DNA of 64,000 bases from assembly GCA_036267975.1 (NCBI GenBank), contig DATAVA010000027.1, forward strand, positions 62,001 through 126,000, read 5' to 3'. The notes beneath the pieces were generated by a model, which ran no database searches, had not been told where the DNA came from, and saw only the letters and a list, made by a program, of their open reading frames with translations. Origin of the DNA: DAIDKA01 sp036267975. GTDB lineage: Bacteria > Pseudomonadota > Gammaproteobacteria > Steroidobacterales > Steroidobacteraceae. The position numbers and the translations under genes are program-made. Shown in pieces: positions 26,110 through 34,288 of this stretch (the first letter of the stretch is position 1; every line of letters starts with the position of its first letter).

Positions 26110-27113
26110 AATTCGGCGTCATGGACCACGTCGATGACAGCGGCCTGACGCCTCAGGCACATTTTGAGGCGCGGCTGCGCTTCACCGAAACGCTCGATCA
26201 GCTCGGTTTTTATTCCTACCACGTCGCCGAACACCACGGCACGCCGCTGGGCTTCGCGCCTTCGCCCAATGTGTATCTCTCCGCGGTAGCGCAGCGAACG
26301 CGCACGCTGCGCTTCGGACCGATGGTGTATGTGGCGGCGCTGTATCACCCGATGCGCCTGGCAGAGGAAATCTGCATGCTCGACCAGTTGAGTGGCGGAC
26401 GGCTGCAGCTCGGCATGGGTCGCGGTGCGGTGGCGCTGGAGCAGGAGTTGTACGGCATCGATCCGGCAACCACCAACGCACGTTATGAGGAAGCGCGGGA
26501 TATCGTCATTGCAGCGCTCACCTCAGCGTCAGTCAATTTTGACGGCCAGTACTTCCAGATACACGACTTCCCGATGGTGCTGCGCTGCCTGCAGCAGCCG
26601 CGGCCGCCGATCTGGTACGGGCTGGGGAATCCGGACGCCGCGGTCTGGGCGGCTTCGGTTGCCGCCAATGTGATTTCGCTGCGGCCCGCGGCCATGGCGC
26701 GCGGCGCCCTGCAGCGCTATCGCCATGAGTGGGCCGCCTTGGGTCATGCCGAACCGGAGCTGCCCTTCATAGGCGTGTGTCGCCACGTGGTGCTCGGCGA
26801 GACCGAAAGCGAGGCGCGCAATACCGCGCGCGCAGCCTATCCGCGCTGGCGCGCGTCGCTGGCGGCGCTGTGGGATCGGCGCGGGACCGCATTCCCGATC
26901 GCCATCCCGATGCAATGGGATGAGATGGAAGCCAACGGCATGGCGATTGCGGGCACTGCCCGCCAGGTCACCGAGTTCGTGCGCGCGCAGAATGAGGCCG
27001 TGGGCGGCAATTTTTTTCTGTGTCAGATGATGTTCGGCGACATGCCGCTGGAATTTGCGCAGCACTCGGCGCGCCTGTTCGCCTTCGAAGTCGCCCCGCA
27101 GCTCAAGGCCTGA
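26106..27113 (+). CDS. LLM-class flavin-dependent oxidoreductase
   Basis: A 335-residue luciferase-like monooxygenase family TIM-barrel. Typical segments are YHVAEHHGTPLGFAPSPN, LSGGRLQLGMGRGA and QPRPPIWYGLGNPDAAVWAA, which surround the FMN/F420 site. The substrate cannot be read from sequence. The ATG overlaps the ispA stop (ATGA), so it is translationally coupled to idi-hpnH-ispA. A role in the reductive or oxidative tailoring of hopanoids or in a side isoprenoid pathway is an inference from this position; it could also be an unrelated passenger. It converges with the next gene at 27134. Confidence 0.85.
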   Translation: MKFGVMDHVDDSGLTPQAHFEARLRFTETLDQLGFYSYHVAEHHGTPLGFAPSPNVYLSAVAQRTRTLRFGPMVYVAALYHPMRLAEEICMLDQLSGGRLQLGMGRGAVALEQELYGIDPATTNARYEEARDIVIAALTSASVNFDGQYFQIHDFPMVLRCLQQPRPPIWYGLGNPDAAVWAASVAANVISLRPAAMARGALQRYRHEWAALGHAEPELPFIGVCRHVVLGETESEARNTARAAYPRWRASLAALWDRRGTAFPIAIPMQWDEMEANGMAIAGTARQVTEFVRAQNEAVGGNFFLCQMMFGDMPLEFAQHSARLFAFEVAPQLKA

Positions 27114-27133
27114 GGCTGCCGGTACCGTTGCGC

Positions 27134-29173
27134 TCAACCGCGCAACACGATCTCTTCAGGCGCGTGCACCAGGTAGCCCTGCACGTACTGCACGCCCAGC
27201 TGCCACAGCACGGCCATGGTGTTCGCGTCCTCGACACGCTCCGCGATGGTCTCGATATTGCGCGCCTTGGCCTGTTCGACCAGCAACCGCACGCGCTGCT
27301 GCAGCTCCTGGTTGCTGGTGAGTCCCTGCACCAGGGCGCCGTCGATCTTGACGTAATCGATGCTCGTGGACTCCATCAGACCCTGCGGATCGCGGCCTGA
27401 GCCGAAACGCTCGACCGCGAAACGGAACCCGCGCGTGCGCAGTTCCGCGGTGAGCTTCTGTACCCGCTCGAGATGCGTGGCGACGATCTCCTCGTGCGCC
27501 TGGAAACACAGCTGGTGCGGATCCGCGCGCGTGGCGCGAACCTGGTTGTCGACCCATCCGAGGAAGGACCCGTCCTTCAGCGTGTCCTGCGAGAGACGCA
27601 CGAACAGGCAGCCGGGCTTGCGCTGTGCGGCGAAGGACAGTGATGCCCCGACCACCCAGCGATCGATGTTCTTCAACAGGTCATTGCGCTCGGCGGCCGC
27701 CATGAACTCACCGGGCAATACTTCCTTGCCGTTCGTATCCAGCATGCGCAGCAGCACATCGAACATGCTGTGGTCACCGCCCTGCAGGCTCGCGATCGGC
27801 TGTTGCACCAGCCGGAAGCGATTCTCCATCAAGGCAGCCCTGATGTGCTTGACCCACACCTGGTCATACGCTTTGACGCGACTGTCGTTGTCCGCCTTGT
27901 CGGACTGCGCCACCTGGTTGCCACCGCGTGCCGCGGCCTTGGCGCACGCTTCGAGTGCATCGGCAATGGCGGGATCGGCGTCGGCCTGCGCCGAACTGAG
28001 GCCCAGCGAGCAGGTGATGGAGAGGGTTTTTTCCCCCACCGCGATCACCTGGCGCGCCACGCGCTCCAGCAGTTGCGCGCCCCATGCTTCGACATCGTGA
28101 TCGTTGCCGCGCTCCAGCAGCACCATCACGCTCGTGCCGCCGAGGCGGCCGATGATTTCGTTGGGATGCAGCCCCTCGCGCACCAGCGCGGTGAAGGCCG
28201 ACAGCACATCTTCGCTGGCAAAGGGTCCCACATCACGCTCGACCGTTGCGAACTTGTCCGGTTTGATCACGGCGAAATAGCGCACGCCGCCGCTCAGCGG
28301 CGTGGCGAGGCGTTCCTTGACGGCCGTCAGCAGCGGCATGCGATACAGCAGGCCGGTCGTGGGGTCGCGGCGCACCGCATCGGCGAGATCCTCCACGAGC
28401 TTGTGCGATTCGTCCTTGCGGGAGGCGATGATCAACTGGACGCACGGATCGCCATCGTGCTCGCCCAGTGCCAGCACCAGGTCGAACTGGCGATGCGAGC
28501 CATCGCCGAAGCGGATTGCGGCGCTGATGGGGTGATTGCTCCAGCGCCCCTGCAGGCACGCCGCCAGCGCGCCCTTCAACGCCGCGTGGGTGGTCTGCTC
28601 GAACATATCCATGACGGGCTGGCCGGCGATGCCGGTGAGCTCGTAGCCGAACAGCTCCAGCCACGAGGCATTGGCGTCAACCAGGATGCCTTCCTGCACC
28701 TGGGCGATGGCATCGTTCGAATGCTGCAGCACCGAGGCCAGCTGCCGGCGCGCGTCCCGTGCCGTGCGCAGCGTGCTCTCCAGGGCGCGCTCCATGCGGT
28801 GCACGCGCAGCTCGCGCGTCATCACCGCCTGCAGGCGCTCCGGACTGCCCGAGGACACCGCATCGCGGGCGCCCTTGGCCATGGCATCGCAGATGCGCGC
28901 CTCGCTCACCGTATCGTCGATGACCAGCAGCGGCACGGAGGCGGCGAGCTGATCGCGCACGGCCACCGCGGCCACCAGGTCATCATTGGTCGGCTCGAAG
29001 TGCAGAATCAGTTCAGGGTTCAGCTGCGTGATGGCATCACCCAGATCGCGCAGCGACGGAATCCAGGTGCAGTGTGCGGCATGCCCGGCACGCCGCAGCA
29101 CGCCATTGATCACCTCGACCGGATCACGCGTGGCGGACAGTACGATCAATGGAACTGCATTCTGCTCGGACAA
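27134..29173 (-). CDS. FimX-like c-di-GMP receptor, degenerate GGDEF-EAL with PAS
   Basis: A 679-residue protein. The N-terminus (to about 130) is receiver-like but atypical, then a PAS domain (about 145-255), a GGDEF domain and an EAL domain. The GGDEF signature is replaced by GRLGGTSVMVLL. The EAL signature reads FDVLLRML, and the catalytic loop normally DDFGTG reads ERFGSG. Both enzyme activities should therefore be lost, as in FimX, which binds c-di-GMP at its EAL domain and controls type IV pili. YVKIDG near the C-terminus is kept. The TTG at 29173 has AGGA nine bases upstream; a GTG at 29200 is in frame but has no Shine-Dalgarno. FimV is also encoded in the window, which fits polar pilus control. 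Confidence 0.85.
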   Translation of the reverse strand: MSEQNAVPLIVLSATRDPVEVINGVLRRAGHAAHCTWIPSLRDLGDAITQLNPELILHFEPTNDDLVAAVAVRDQLAASVPLLVIDDTVSEARICDAMAKGARDAVSSGSPERLQAVMTRELRVHRMERALESTLRTARDARRQLASVLQHSNDAIAQVQEGILVDANASWLELFGYELTGIAGQPVMDMFEQTTHAALKGALAACLQGRWSNHPISAAIRFGDGSHRQFDLVLALGEHDGDPCVQLIIASRKDESHKLVEDLADAVRRDPTTGLLYRMPLLTAVKERLATPLSGGVRYFAVIKPDKFATVERDVGPFASEDVLSAFTALVREGLHPNEIIGRLGGTSVMVLLERGNDHDVEAWGAQLLERVARQVIAVGEKTLSITCSLGLSSAQADADPAIADALEACAKAAARGGNQVAQSDKADNDSRVKAYDQVWVKHIRAALMENRFRLVQQPIASLQGGDHSMFDVLLRMLDTNGKEVLPGEFMAAAERNDLLKNIDRWVVGASLSFAAQRKPGCLFVRLSQDTLKDGSFLGWVDNQVRATRADPHQLCFQAHEEIVATHLERVQKLTAELRTRGFRFAVERFGSGRDPQGLMESTSIDYVKIDGALVQGLTSNQELQQRVRLLVEQAKARNIETIAERVEDANTMAVLWQLGVQYVQGYLVHAPEEIVLRG

Positions 29174-29229
29174 TGTTTGGCTTCCTGCTCTGGGTGCCAC
29201 TGTAGCACCGGACCTGCGGGCAGCTTCGA

Positions 29230-30294
29230 TTACGGCCGTGCGCGTGCGACGGGTCTCACATTTTCCGCAGGTGAAAACAGCGCGCCCAGGGGCATCTTCG
29301 CAGGGCCGCCCGGCACCTCGCGGACCAAGCGTGGCACCAGATAGCCGGAGAGGGTCGAGGCGAGTTCACCGATCAGGCGCTGCGCGGTCGCTTCGGGCAC
29401 CTCGAAGTGAGCCACGCCGCGCACCCGATCGAGCAGATGCAGGTAGTAGGGCACCACGCCAGCCGCGAACAGGCGCTGCGACAGGACCGACAAGGCGGCG
29501 AGTGAGTCGTTGATCCCGCGCAGCAGCACGGTCTGGTTCAGCAGCGTGACGCCCGCGGCCCGCAGCCGGGCACAGGCCGCACGCAGGCTGTCATCGATTT
29601 CATTGCCATGGTTGGTATGCAGGACCACGGCGACCGGCCACGGCAGGTGCCGCAGCCACTCGATCAGGCCGGCATCAACCCGCGCTGGCAGCACCACCGG
29701 CAGCCGCGTGTGCAGTCGCAGGCGGCGGATATGGGGGATCCGTGCCAGCCGATCGGTGATGGCCCGCAGCCGCGCATTGCTGAGGCTCAAGGGATCGCCC
29801 CCGCTGAGAATCACCTCTTCGATGCCCGGATCCAGCGCGATGGCATCCAGTGCCTGGCTCAACGCGCCAATACCGAGCTGCTCCGCATAGGGGAATTCGC
29901 GCCGAAAGCAGAAACGGCAGTTCACGGCGCAGGCACCGCTGGCAATGAGCAAGGCGCGGCCCTGGTACTTCTGCAGCAGTCCCGGCGCCTTGACGGCCGC
30001 GCGCTCGGCCAGCGGGTCGGCCCCGAAACCGGGCTGCTCGACCAGTTCGGCCGCCACCGGCATGACCTGCAGCAGCAGCGGGTCGGTCGGGTCACCGCGG
30101 CGCATTCGGCTCACGAAGCCCAAGGGTACCCGCAGCGCAAACAGCGCGCTGGCCCGCCCGGCCGCGGGGAACAGGCCCGGATCCAGGTCCAGGGCCCGCG
30201 CCAGGGCCTCAGGATCGGTTATGGCACCCGCCAGCTCGTGCTGCCAGGTGGACGGGGGGGCCGGCTGGCGGCCCAGAGTGGTTGCCGGTATCAT
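29230..30294 (-). CDS. epmB: EF-P beta-lysylation protein EpmB (lysine 2,3-aminomutase)
   Basis: A 354-residue radical SAM/PLP enzyme. The Fe-S motif CAVNCRFCFRREFPYAE lies near residue 120, followed by EVILSGGDPLSLSN. EpmB converts (S)-alpha-lysine to (R)-beta-lysine for attachment to EF-P. It is short for a lysine 2,3-aminomutase, as EpmB is. It is divergent from efp with only 37 bases between the start codons, the same arrangement as in E. coli. Confidence 0.94.
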   Translation of the reverse strand: MIPATTLGRQPAPPSTWQHELAGAITDPEALARALDLDPGLFPAAGRASALFALRVPLGFVSRMRRGDPTDPLLLQVMPVAAELVEQPGFGADPLAERAAVKAPGLLQKYQGRALLIASGACAVNCRFCFRREFPYAEQLGIGALSQALDAIALDPGIEEVILSGGDPLSLSNARLRAITDRLARIPHIRRLRLHTRLPVVLPARVDAGLIEWLRHLPWPVAVVLHTNHGNEIDDSLRAACARLRAAGVTLLNQTVLLRGINDSLAALSVLSQRLFAAGVVPYYLHLLDRVRGVAHFEVPEATAQRLIGELASTLSGYLVPRLVREVPGGPAKMPLGALFSPAENVRPVARARP

Positions 30295-30331
30295 TCGCGA
30301 CCCATTTTGGGGCCGGCACTGCGAGAAAGAA

Positions 30332-30901
30332 ATGGCCAGCTACAACACCAGCGAATTTAAGTCCGGCATGAAGATCCTGCTGGACGGCGAACCGTTTTCG
30401 ATCGTCGAGAATGAGATGGTCAAGCCCGGCAAGGGCCAGGCCTTCAATCGCGTCAAGGTGCGCAATCTGAAGAGCGGGCGCACGATCGAGCGCACCTTCA
30501 AGTCCGGTGATTCCGTGGATGCGGCCGACGTGGTCGACATGGACATGCAGTACCTGTATCAGGACGGCGAGTTCTGGATTTTCATGGTGCCGGAGAATTT
30601 CGAGCAGTACACGGCCGGCAAGGCCGCGGTCGGCGACAATGCGATCTGGCTCAAGGATGGCACGCTGTGCATCGTGACCCTGTGGAACAACGAGCCGCTG
30701 CAGGTGACTCCGCCGTCGCATATCGAACTGAAGATTGTCGAGACCGATCCGGGCCTGCGCGGGGATACCGCCACCGGTGGCCAGAAACCGGCGAAGCTCG
30801 AGACCGGCGCGGTGGTGCGGGTGCCGCTGTTCATCAATGAGGGCGAAGTCATCCGTGTCGATACGCGCACCGGCGAGTACATCTCGCGCGCCAAGCAGTA
30901 G
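30332..30901 (+). CDS. efp: elongation factor P
   Basis: A 189-residue three-domain translation factor that rescues ribosomes stalled at polyproline. The modification site is lysine 34 in VKPGKGQAF, matching the E. coli position, so beta-lysylation by the neighbouring EpmA and EpmB is expected. The sequence PGLRGDTATGGQKPAKLETG in the C-terminal domain is typical. It converges on epmA with a four-base gap, leaving no room for a separate terminator. Confidence 0.97.
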   Translation: MASYNTSEFKSGMKILLDGEPFSIVENEMVKPGKGQAFNRVKVRNLKSGRTIERTFKSGDSVDAADVVDMDMQYLYQDGEFWIFMVPENFEQYTAGKAAVGDNAIWLKDGTLCIVTLWNNEPLQVTPPSHIELKIVETDPGLRGDTATGGQKPAKLETGAVVRVPLFINEGEVIRVDTRTGEYISRAKQ

Positions 30902-30905
30902 CCGG

Positions 30906-31898
30906 CTATGCCGTCGCCGTAGGAAACGGCAGCACTTCCTCGATGCGGGCGGCGCCGGCCGCCAGCATCAACACCCGATCGAATCCCACCGCAACCCCCG
31001 CGCAGTCGGGCAGACCCGCGGCCAGCGCCGCGAGCAGGCGCTCGTCCATCGGGTGCACCGGCAGGCCGCGCTGGTGCCGCTCGCGCAGGTCCTCGGCAAA
31101 GCGCGCGCGCTGTTCGGCCGCCGCCGCCAGTTCGTGAAAGCCATTGGCGAGCTCGAGACCTGCCAGGTAAAGCTCGAAGCGCTGGGCCGTGCGCGGATCA
31201 GCCGGATCCAGGCGTGCCAGCGCGGCCTGTGCGGCCGGATAGCCGTGTATGAAGGTGAGGCAGTCATGCCCCAGGGCCGGTCCGATAATGGCGCCCATGA
31301 TCAGGTCCAAGAGCTCATCGCGCGCAGCCGGGCTCTGGTACCCCAGGTGGGCGATCACCTGCAGCAGCTGCGGGACACTGGCCTCCAGCGGATCCAGTCC
31401 GGTATGCCGCTGAAAGACCTCGCGGTATGACAGTCGCTGGGCGGTGACTCGCAGCGCCGGGTGCGCGGGACACAGTTCGCGCACCAGGGCTTCGACCTCA
31501 TCCATGAGCGCGCTGAGGGCAAAGCCGCCCCGATACCACTCCACGAGTGTGAATTCGGTATTGTGCAGCCGGCTTTGCTCGAAGCCACGGACCACGTGGC
31601 AGATCTGGTAGATATCGCCCATCCCTGCGGCGAGCAGGCGCTTCATGGCGTACTCCGGGGAGGTGTGCAGGAACAGTGTCGGCGCCGCCACCCCCGGCAC
31701 GCGCAGCCCCCCGCTGGTATCCACCGATACTGAATGAATGTGCGTGTCCGTGACGGCGGCATTCACCAGCACCGGGGTATCCACTTCCATGACCCGGCGC
31801 GCCGCAAAGAAAGCCCGGGTGCGCGCCAGCAGGCTGGCACGCAGCGCCAGCCGTTCGCGCGAGGCGGTGGGGCGCCAGTCATCGTGTGGCGCGCTCAT
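30906..31898 (-). CDS. epmA: EF-P lysine ligase EpmA (GenX/PoxA)
   Basis: A 330-residue class II lysyl-tRNA synthetase paralogue without the anticodon-binding domain. Class II motifs are visible: VMEVDTPVLVNAAVTDTHI at motif 1, FLHTSPEYAMKRLLAAGMG with motif 2 RGFEQSRLHNTEFTLVEWY (the latter is two adjacent parts), and GVAVGFDRVLML at motif 3. It attaches beta-lysine to EF-P lysine 34. The ATG at 31898 overlaps the psd stop by four bases; a longer upstream frame was rejected. With efp and epmB this gives a compact modification locus; epmC is absent. Confidence 0.94.
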   Translation of the reverse strand: MSAPHDDWRPTASRERLALRASLLARTRAFFAARRVMEVDTPVLVNAAVTDTHIHSVSVDTSGGLRVPGVAAPTLFLHTSPEYAMKRLLAAGMGDIYQICHVVRGFEQSRLHNTEFTLVEWYRGGFALSALMDEVEALVRELCPAHPALRVTAQRLSYREVFQRHTGLDPLEASVPQLLQVIAHLGYQSPAARDELLDLIMGAIIGPALGHDCLTFIHGYPAAQAALARLDPADPRTAQRFELYLAGLELANGFHELAAAAEQRARFAEDLRERHQRGLPVHPMDERLLAALAAGLPDCAGVAVGFDRVLMLAAGAARIEEVLPFPTATA

Positions 31899-32770
31899 CT
31901 TGCCTGCTGCAGCTGGCCCAGCGGCTGGCCGACGCGGACCGACATCCCGGCCGCCAGACCCGCCCGCCATTGCACCCGGTCTTTCGGGAACAGCGCGATC
32001 ACGGTAGACCCCATGTTGAACCAGCCCATCTGCGCGCCGCGCGCCAGCGGGGCGCGCGGTGCCGCGAGGGGCGGCAGTTCGTGGGTGGACCGGCGTGTCG
32101 GTGGCGTGATCTCGCCGTGCCATACGGTGCTGATGCTGCCGACGAACAACGCCCCGACCAGTACCATGGCGAACGATGGGCTGTTGTCCCAGATGCACAC
32201 CACCCGCTCGTTGCGCGCGAACAGCCGGTCCACGCCCGCCGCAGTCACGCCATTCACGCTGAAGAGGTGTCCGGGCACATGGCGTGTGGTGCGCAGTTGG
32301 CCGTCGAGGGGCATGTGGATACGGTGATAGTTGTAGGGGGCCAGGTACAGCGTCGCGAAGGCACCGCCCGCGAACTCACCCGTTTCGGCTGCGCTGCCGG
32401 CGAGCAGCGCGGCCAGGGAGTAATGGCGCCCCTTGGCCTGCAAGATGGATTGTCCATCCAGGTAGCCGATCTGGCTGATGGTGCCATCCACCGGTGAGGC
32501 GATGCTGTGCGGATCCTGCGGCATCGGGCGCACGCCCGCGGCCAGCTCGCGGGTGAAAAAGGCGTTGAAACTTTCATAGGCGAACGGATCGGGCTGCCGT
32601 GCTTCGCCCATGACCGGCCTGAAGCCGCGCACGAAACCGCCGATCAGGGCGTTCTTGATGCCCTTGAGGCGAATACGCGCGACCGCATGGATGACTCGTG
32701 ACAGGGTGTGTTGCGGCAGCAGGCGCTGCAGCAGGATGAAGCCGCGCGCCGCGGGACTACCCGGGATCAT
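31895..32770 (-). CDS. psd: phosphatidylserine decarboxylase proenzyme
   Basis: A 291-residue inner-membrane-associated decarboxylase that makes phosphatidylethanolamine. The self-cleavage site that forms the pyruvoyl group is the G-S bond in NMGSTVIALF near the C-terminus (M replaces the common L before GST). NAFFTRELAAGVRP, ASPVDGTIS and YNYHRIHMPLDG are further family motifs. It lies two bases downstream of the SCO gene stop and overlaps epmA. Confidence 0.95.
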   Translation of the reverse strand: MIPGSPAARGFILLQRLLPQHTLSRVIHAVARIRLKGIKNALIGGFVRGFRPVMGEARQPDPFAYESFNAFFTRELAAGVRPMPQDPHSIASPVDGTISQIGYLDGQSILQAKGRHYSLAALLAGSAAETGEFAGGAFATLYLAPYNYHRIHMPLDGQLRTTRHVPGHLFSVNGVTAAGVDRLFARNERVVCIWDNSPSFAMVLVGALFVGSISTVWHGEITPPTRRSTHELPPLAAPRAPLARGAQMGWFNMGSTVIALFPKDRVQWRAGLAAGMSVRVGQPLGQLQQAR

Positions 32771-32772
32771 GG

Positions 32773-33381
32773 CTACAGGTCACCGGCGGCCCGGCGCAGA
32801 TCTGCCGTCAGCGAATTCGCATCATACGGAGGCGTGAAGACGGCGACGTTGCGGCCCCGCGCGTCCATCAGAAAGATCGTGGAGGAATGGTCCAGAGAGT
32901 AGTCGCCGCCGGGCAGATCCACGCGCAGGAAGGCCACCCCGAAGCGGTGCGCAACGGTCTGCAGCATCGCCGGGGTGCCAGTCAGGCCGAAGAAGTCCGG
33001 ATCAAAGGCGTGAACGTACTGCGCCAGCTGCGTTGGCGTGTCGCGTGCCGGATCCACCGTGATGAACACCACCCGCAGCCCCGGCACCACGCCGGTCTTC
33101 ACCACCTGTGCCAGTTGCAGCAGGGTCACGGGGCACACATCCGGGCAGTGGGTGTAGCCGAAGTACACCAGCGTCGGCGCGCCGCGCAGGCGCGCGGCGG
33201 TAAATTGCGCGTTGTTCTGGTCTATCAGCGAGAATTCGCCAACGTCGCGGGGCTGCGGCAGCCAGGTACCGCTGGTCAGCTTCGGCGCCGAGTGGTCAAG
33301 TCGGTGCGCCAGCCAAAAGCCCGTCACGGCGGCAATGCCGACCACCAGGATCATCAGGACAGGGGTCAATCGCAGATTCAT
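32773..33381 (-). CDS. SCO1/SenC family protein, copper chaperone/thioredoxin-like
   Basis: A 202-residue protein with an N-terminal hydrophobic signal-anchor (about residues 5-26) and a periplasmic thioredoxin-like domain. The copper motif is CPDVC in YTHCPDVCPVTL and the third ligand histidine lies in YSLDHSSTIFLM. SCO proteins help build the CuA centre of cytochrome c oxidase or act as thiol reductases; no oxidase genes are in the window. The ATG at 33381 overlaps on the opposite strand with the start of prmB (CATG). A frame extending to 33414 was not used because it lacks a signal-like start. Confidence 0.9.
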   Translation of the reverse strand: MNLRLTPVLMILVVGIAAVTGFWLAHRLDHSAPKLTSGTWLPQPRDVGEFSLIDQNNAQFTAARLRGAPTLVYFGYTHCPDVCPVTLLQLAQVVKTGVVPGLRVVFITVDPARDTPTQLAQYVHAFDPDFFGLTGTPAMLQTVAHRFGVAFLRVDLPGGDYSLDHSSTIFLMDARGRNVAVFTPPYDANSLTADLRRAAGDL

Positions 33382-34279
33382 GAATAAAGTATCCCACAAG
33401 CAACGGCCGGTCACGGTTCAGCAACTGATCGCGCGCGGCGCCCGCCGTCTGCAGCGCGCCCGGGTGTTCTTCGGCCACGGCACCGATAACGCCTGGGATG
33501 AATCCGCCGCGCTGGTGTGGCACGCCCTGAGGCTGCCCACGCCGCACGCCGGCATCTATGGCCGCACCACCACGCCGGGACAGCAAGCCCGAGCGCGCGA
33601 ACTGCTCACGCGCCGCATCCGCGAGCGCATGCCGGCCGTGTATCTGACGGGTATGACCTGGTTCGCGGGTCTGCAGTTCAAGATCGATGGCCGGGCGTTG
33701 ATTCCGCGCTCGCCGCTCGCCGAGCTGATCGAGCGCCGCTACGCGCCCTGGGTGGATGCTCGTCGGGTCGGCCGCGTGCTGGACATCGGCACCGGCAGCG
33801 GCTGCATCGCGATCGCCACCGCGAAAATGTTCCCCAAGGTCCGGGTGGATGCACTCGATGTGTCAGCCGCGGCCCTGGGGCTTGCCGCCGAAAATGTGCG
33901 CCGGCACCGCCTCGGGCGGCGGGTCCGACTGCTTGAATCGGATTACTTCGGCGCCCTGAATGACGAGCGCTACGATATCATCATCAGCAACCCGCCCTAT
34001 GTAGGGGCACGCGAGATGCGTTCGTTGCCAGCCGAATATCGCCACGAGCCGCGCCTGGCCCTGGCCTCCGGCAAGGACGGCATGGATGCGGTACGGGTAA
34101 TCCTCAAGGAGGCCGGGCGGCATCTGACTCCCGGAGGCATTCTCATCGTGGAAGTGGGCAACACCGAAGCTGCGGTCCGACGCGCCTTTAACCGTCTGCC
34201 GTTCACCTGGCTGACATTCGAACGCGGCGGCGGCGGGGTCTTCATGCTCACGGCCGCACAGCTCGGATCGCAAGGGTAA
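33380..34279 (+). CDS. prmB: 50S ribosomal protein L3 N5-glutamine methyltransferase
   Basis: A 299-residue SAM-dependent methyltransferase. The hallmark FFGHGTDNAWDES near the N-terminus separates PrmB from the release-factor enzyme PrmC. The SAM motif is LDIGTGSGCIAIA and the glutamine-binding NPPYV follows. The ATG at 33380 gives about 31 residues before GHGTDN, close to the E. coli protein. aroC begins ten bases after the stop, the same order as in many gammaproteobacteria. Confidence 0.95.
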   Translation: MNKVSHKQRPVTVQQLIARGARRLQRARVFFGHGTDNAWDESAALVWHALRLPTPHAGIYGRTTTPGQQARARELLTRRIRERMPAVYLTGMTWFAGLQFKIDGRALIPRSPLAELIERRYAPWVDARRVGRVLDIGTGSGCIAIATAKMFPKVRVDALDVSAAALGLAAENVRRHRLGRRVRLLESDYFGALNDERYDIIISNPPYVGAREMRSLPAEYRHEPRLALASGKDGMDAVRVILKEAGRHLTPGGILIVEVGNTEAAVRRAFNRLPFTWLTFERGGGGVFMLTAAQLGSQG

Positions 34280-34288
34280 GTTAGCAAC

